Shown one piece after another: positions 62,174-64,000 of a DNA stretch of 64,000 nucleotides. The position numbers and the translations under genes were made by a program. The stretch comes from Enterococcus_C asini_A (GTDB lineage: Bacteria > Bacillota > Bacilli > Lactobacillales > Enterococcaceae), in assembly GCF_031928785.1 (NCBI RefSeq), contig NZ_JARQAL010000001.1. One strand, given 5' to 3'. Numbering within the stretch: position 1 is the stretch's first letter; each line of letters begins with the position of its first letter. Under the pieces are notes generated by a model. It saw only the letters and a program-made list of their open reading frames with translations. It was not told the origin of the DNA and did no database searches.

Positions 62174-62843
62174 AAGATTACCTCCTTTTCTTTCTAGTAT
62201 ACTCACCCTCATTTAAACTGTTAAATCATCTGCTTCCTATTAAAAATGAATCTAGGCTACTGAATGAATTTTAGGTTGTTGTTAGTTCTTAGAAGAAAAG
62301 GAGTGGATTTCTTAATTTTTCTTTACTTCTTTAGAATTCATCAAATTAAGATAACATAGTAATTTTATCTTAGTATTTCTTTTGAAGTGTTGTAGCATTT
62401 TATTTTCAATAAAAGATGAAAATAGCTCTTCTAAAATTTAGGAAGTGTCTACGTTATTTTGTTTTTATAACGATAGTAAAAAGTTTCTGAAAGTATACTG
62501 ATTGAAAATGAATAGAGGAATTCTTATTGTAAATTAATGATAGTTATCTGTTGTTGAAAGAAAAAATTGTATTTTTTTCATTTTCTCATTACAAAAAATA
62601 CCGATAAATAATGAGCCAACAGTAAGTAGTACAGCACTGTTAACTGTTCTATTACAATGGATAAAGATTGTGAAGAAAATCCGATGTAACAATCCAAAAT
62701 CAGCTATATAAAGCGCTGTATCGTCATTTTGAAAAGTTTTTTTGCGGAAATGTAACGAAAAAATTCACAAGTATAAACTTTGCTTTCTGTATAAGTTTGG
62801 CCTAAACTGTCAGTGTATTCAATATGAAGGAGGAAGAAAGAAA
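62174..62843. other. Long AT-rich intergenic region upstream of nox
   Basis: About 670 bases between divergent genes without a recognisable coding sequence; the open frame on the minus strand at 62704-62982 lies across the nox start and is a shadow. It carries the nox promoter at its end. A small RNA cannot be excluded. Confidence 0.5.
62780..62808 (+). promoter_or_regulatory. Likely promoter of nox
   Basis: TTGCTT and TAAACT with a 17-base spacer, 35 bases before the ATG. Confidence 0.5.
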
Positions 62844-64000
62844 ATGACCAAAACAGTAATTGTCGGCGCCAATCATGCAGGTGTCGCCGTGGCGAATACA
62901 ATTTTAGACAACGCCCCAGATCAAGAAGTAGTGATGATCGACAGCAACACCAATTTAAGCTATCTTGGCTGTGGTACGGCATTGTGGGTTGGCCGCCAAA
63001 TTGACTCTTATGAAGGTTTGTTTTATACGAAAAAGGAAGATTTTGAAAATAAAGGTGCCACCATTCATATGGAAACCTCAGTGGATCTGATTGATTTTGA
63101 AAAAAAAGTCGTGCATTGTGTTACAAAAGACGGGGACACTTTCAGTGAAGGCTATGACAAATTGGTTTTAGCTACTGGCTCTACTCCAATTTCACCGAAA
63201 ATTCCCGGAAATGATTTGAAGAATATCCAATTTTTAAAACGGTTTCAAGACGGTCAGGCAGTGGATCATATCTTAGGCGATGAAACCACTAAAACTGTGG
63301 CAGTTATCGGGGCAGGTTATATCGGCGTGGAAATTGCGGAAGCTGCCAAACGTCGAGGAAAAAATGTTCTCTTATTTGATGCTGTAGATCGTGCTTTACC
63401 GAATTACTATGACAAATGGTTTACCGATGATATGGATAAAAACTTAGCTGACCACGGCATTGAACTACATTTTGGTGAGTTAGTCCAAGAATACAAAGGA
63501 AATGACAAAGTGGAGGCAATTGTCACTGCTAAGGGGGAATACCCAGTAGACTTGGTAATCAATGCGATTGGTTTCTTACCAAATGCGAAATTGGGGAAAG
63601 ATCATTTAGAACTCTTTAAAAATGGAGCTTATTTAGTGGATCGTCATCAAATGACCAGTGATCCTGATGTGTATGCTGTCGGGGATTGTGCAACCGTGTA
63701 CTCCAACGCATTACAAGCAACTACTTACATCGCTTTGGCAACCAATGCGATTCGCTCAGGACTAGTGGCAGGGTATAATATTGCTGGTATCACTGTGGAA
63801 TCAGAAGGGGTTCAAGGCTCTAATGGGATTTCTATCTTTGGCCTAAACATGGTTTCCACCGGTTTGTCAGTAGAAGCTGCTAAAAAGCAAGGTCTAGAAG
63901 TAACATACACGGATTACGAAGACTTGCAACGGCCAGACTTTATGAAGGAAAATGCCAATGTGAAAATTCGCATTGTCTATGAAGTAAGTTCTAGACGAAT
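62844..64000 (+). CDS. nox: H2O-forming NADH oxidase (partial, runs off the window)
   Basis: The first 385 codons of a flavoprotein disulfide reductase: FAD loop VIVGANHAG (5-13), redox Cys42 in SYLGCGTALW, NADH loop VIGAGYIGVE (about 152-161) and the second FAD block YAVGDCATV (about 278-286). The single Cys42 (sulfenic acid) and length class identify the four-electron, water-forming NADH oxidase that regenerates NAD+ and removes oxygen. GGAGGAAG precedes the ATG. About 60 C-terminal residues lie beyond the edge. Confidence 0.93.
   Translation, partial: MTKTVIVGANHAGVAVANTILDNAPDQEVVMIDSNTNLSYLGCGTALWVGRQIDSYEGLFYTKKEDFENKGATIHMETSVDLIDFEKKVVHCVTKDGDTFSEGYDKLVLATGSTPISPKIPGNDLKNIQFLKRFQDGQAVDHILGDETTKTVAVIGAGYIGVEIAEAAKRRGKNVLLFDAVDRALPNYYDKWFTDDMDKNLADHGIELHFGELVQEYKGNDKVEAIVTAKGEYPVDLVINAIGFLPNAKLGKDHLELFKNGAYLVDRHQMTSDPDVYAVGDCATVYSNALQATTYIALATNAIRSGLVAGYNIAGITVESEGVQGSNGISIFGLNMVSTGLSVEAAKKQGLEVTYTDYEDLQRPDFMKENANVKIRIVYEVSSRR

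Noticed and set aside
62704..62982. Minus-strand frame across the start of nox
   Set aside because: It is the shadow of the nox promoter and first codons; no start site or family pattern.

Overview
The window looks like chromosomal DNA of a low-GC Gram-positive coccus of the Lactobacillales, most likely Enterococcus or a close relative. The basis is the gene repertoire and protein style (PepV, M42 glutamyl aminopeptidase, YtpR, HtrA next to rlmH, H2O-forming NADH oxidase), strong AGGAGG ribosome binding sites, short intergenic spaces and many intrinsic terminators. The species cannot be fixed from the sequence alone. No rRNA, tRNA or CRISPR array was seen.

Layout. 1-12.7 kb is ordinary core DNA: the tail of an SGNH acyltransferase, nnrD, pepV, an ABC ATPase without its permease, two small envelope proteins, an M42 peptidase, an Lrp regulator with its aminotransferase, a thioredoxin, a universal stress protein, ytpR, a ROK kinase, htrA and rlmH with DnaA boxes in front of it. 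12.7-18.05 kb is an accessory insertion at the 3' end of rlmH: an IS200-type element with an amber codon in tnpA, an arsenic operon (arsR-acr3-arsC-permease-CxxC protein), an IS30-like scrap, a DUF960 gene with a stop codon and a RadC-like gene. It is bounded by two similar copies of the rlmH terminus, as in staphylococcal SCC elements, but has no ccr recombinase gene. 18.3-23.2 kb is AT-rich: an AraC regulator, a GH36 alpha-galactosidase, an MFS transporter and a second, truncated DUF960 copy.

23.7-31.9 kb is a hexuronate regulon: a LacI regulator, uxaB, uxaC, a GPH symporter, uxaA and an epimerase-like gene, with three matching TGTTAACGTTAACA-type operators. 32-37 kb holds an HxxxD acyltransferase and an FMN-riboswitch-controlled riboflavin operon (ribD-ribE-ribBA-ribH), then decayed DNA with a third copy of the DUF960 leader hairpin. 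37.4-40.1 kb has a DUF1456 gene and an FtsX/LolD-type ABC pair.

40.5-48.2 kb is the most unusual part: a five-gene operon encoding a LuxE-like acyl-protein synthetase, a LuxC-like acyl reductase fused to a PaaK-like adenylating domain, an RsbW-like ATPase fused to a GNAT acyltransferase, a second PaaK-like ligase and a DUF1254 protein. It reads as a pathway that activates, transfers and reduces acyl groups, without luciferase. 48.3-64 kb is mostly core again: stress protein, YeiH exporter, LLM oxidoreductase, hydrolases, HIT protein, a class-A-beta-lactamase-like surface protein, truA, an amino acid permease, a degenerate M24 protein, a HesB-like protein and the start of nox.
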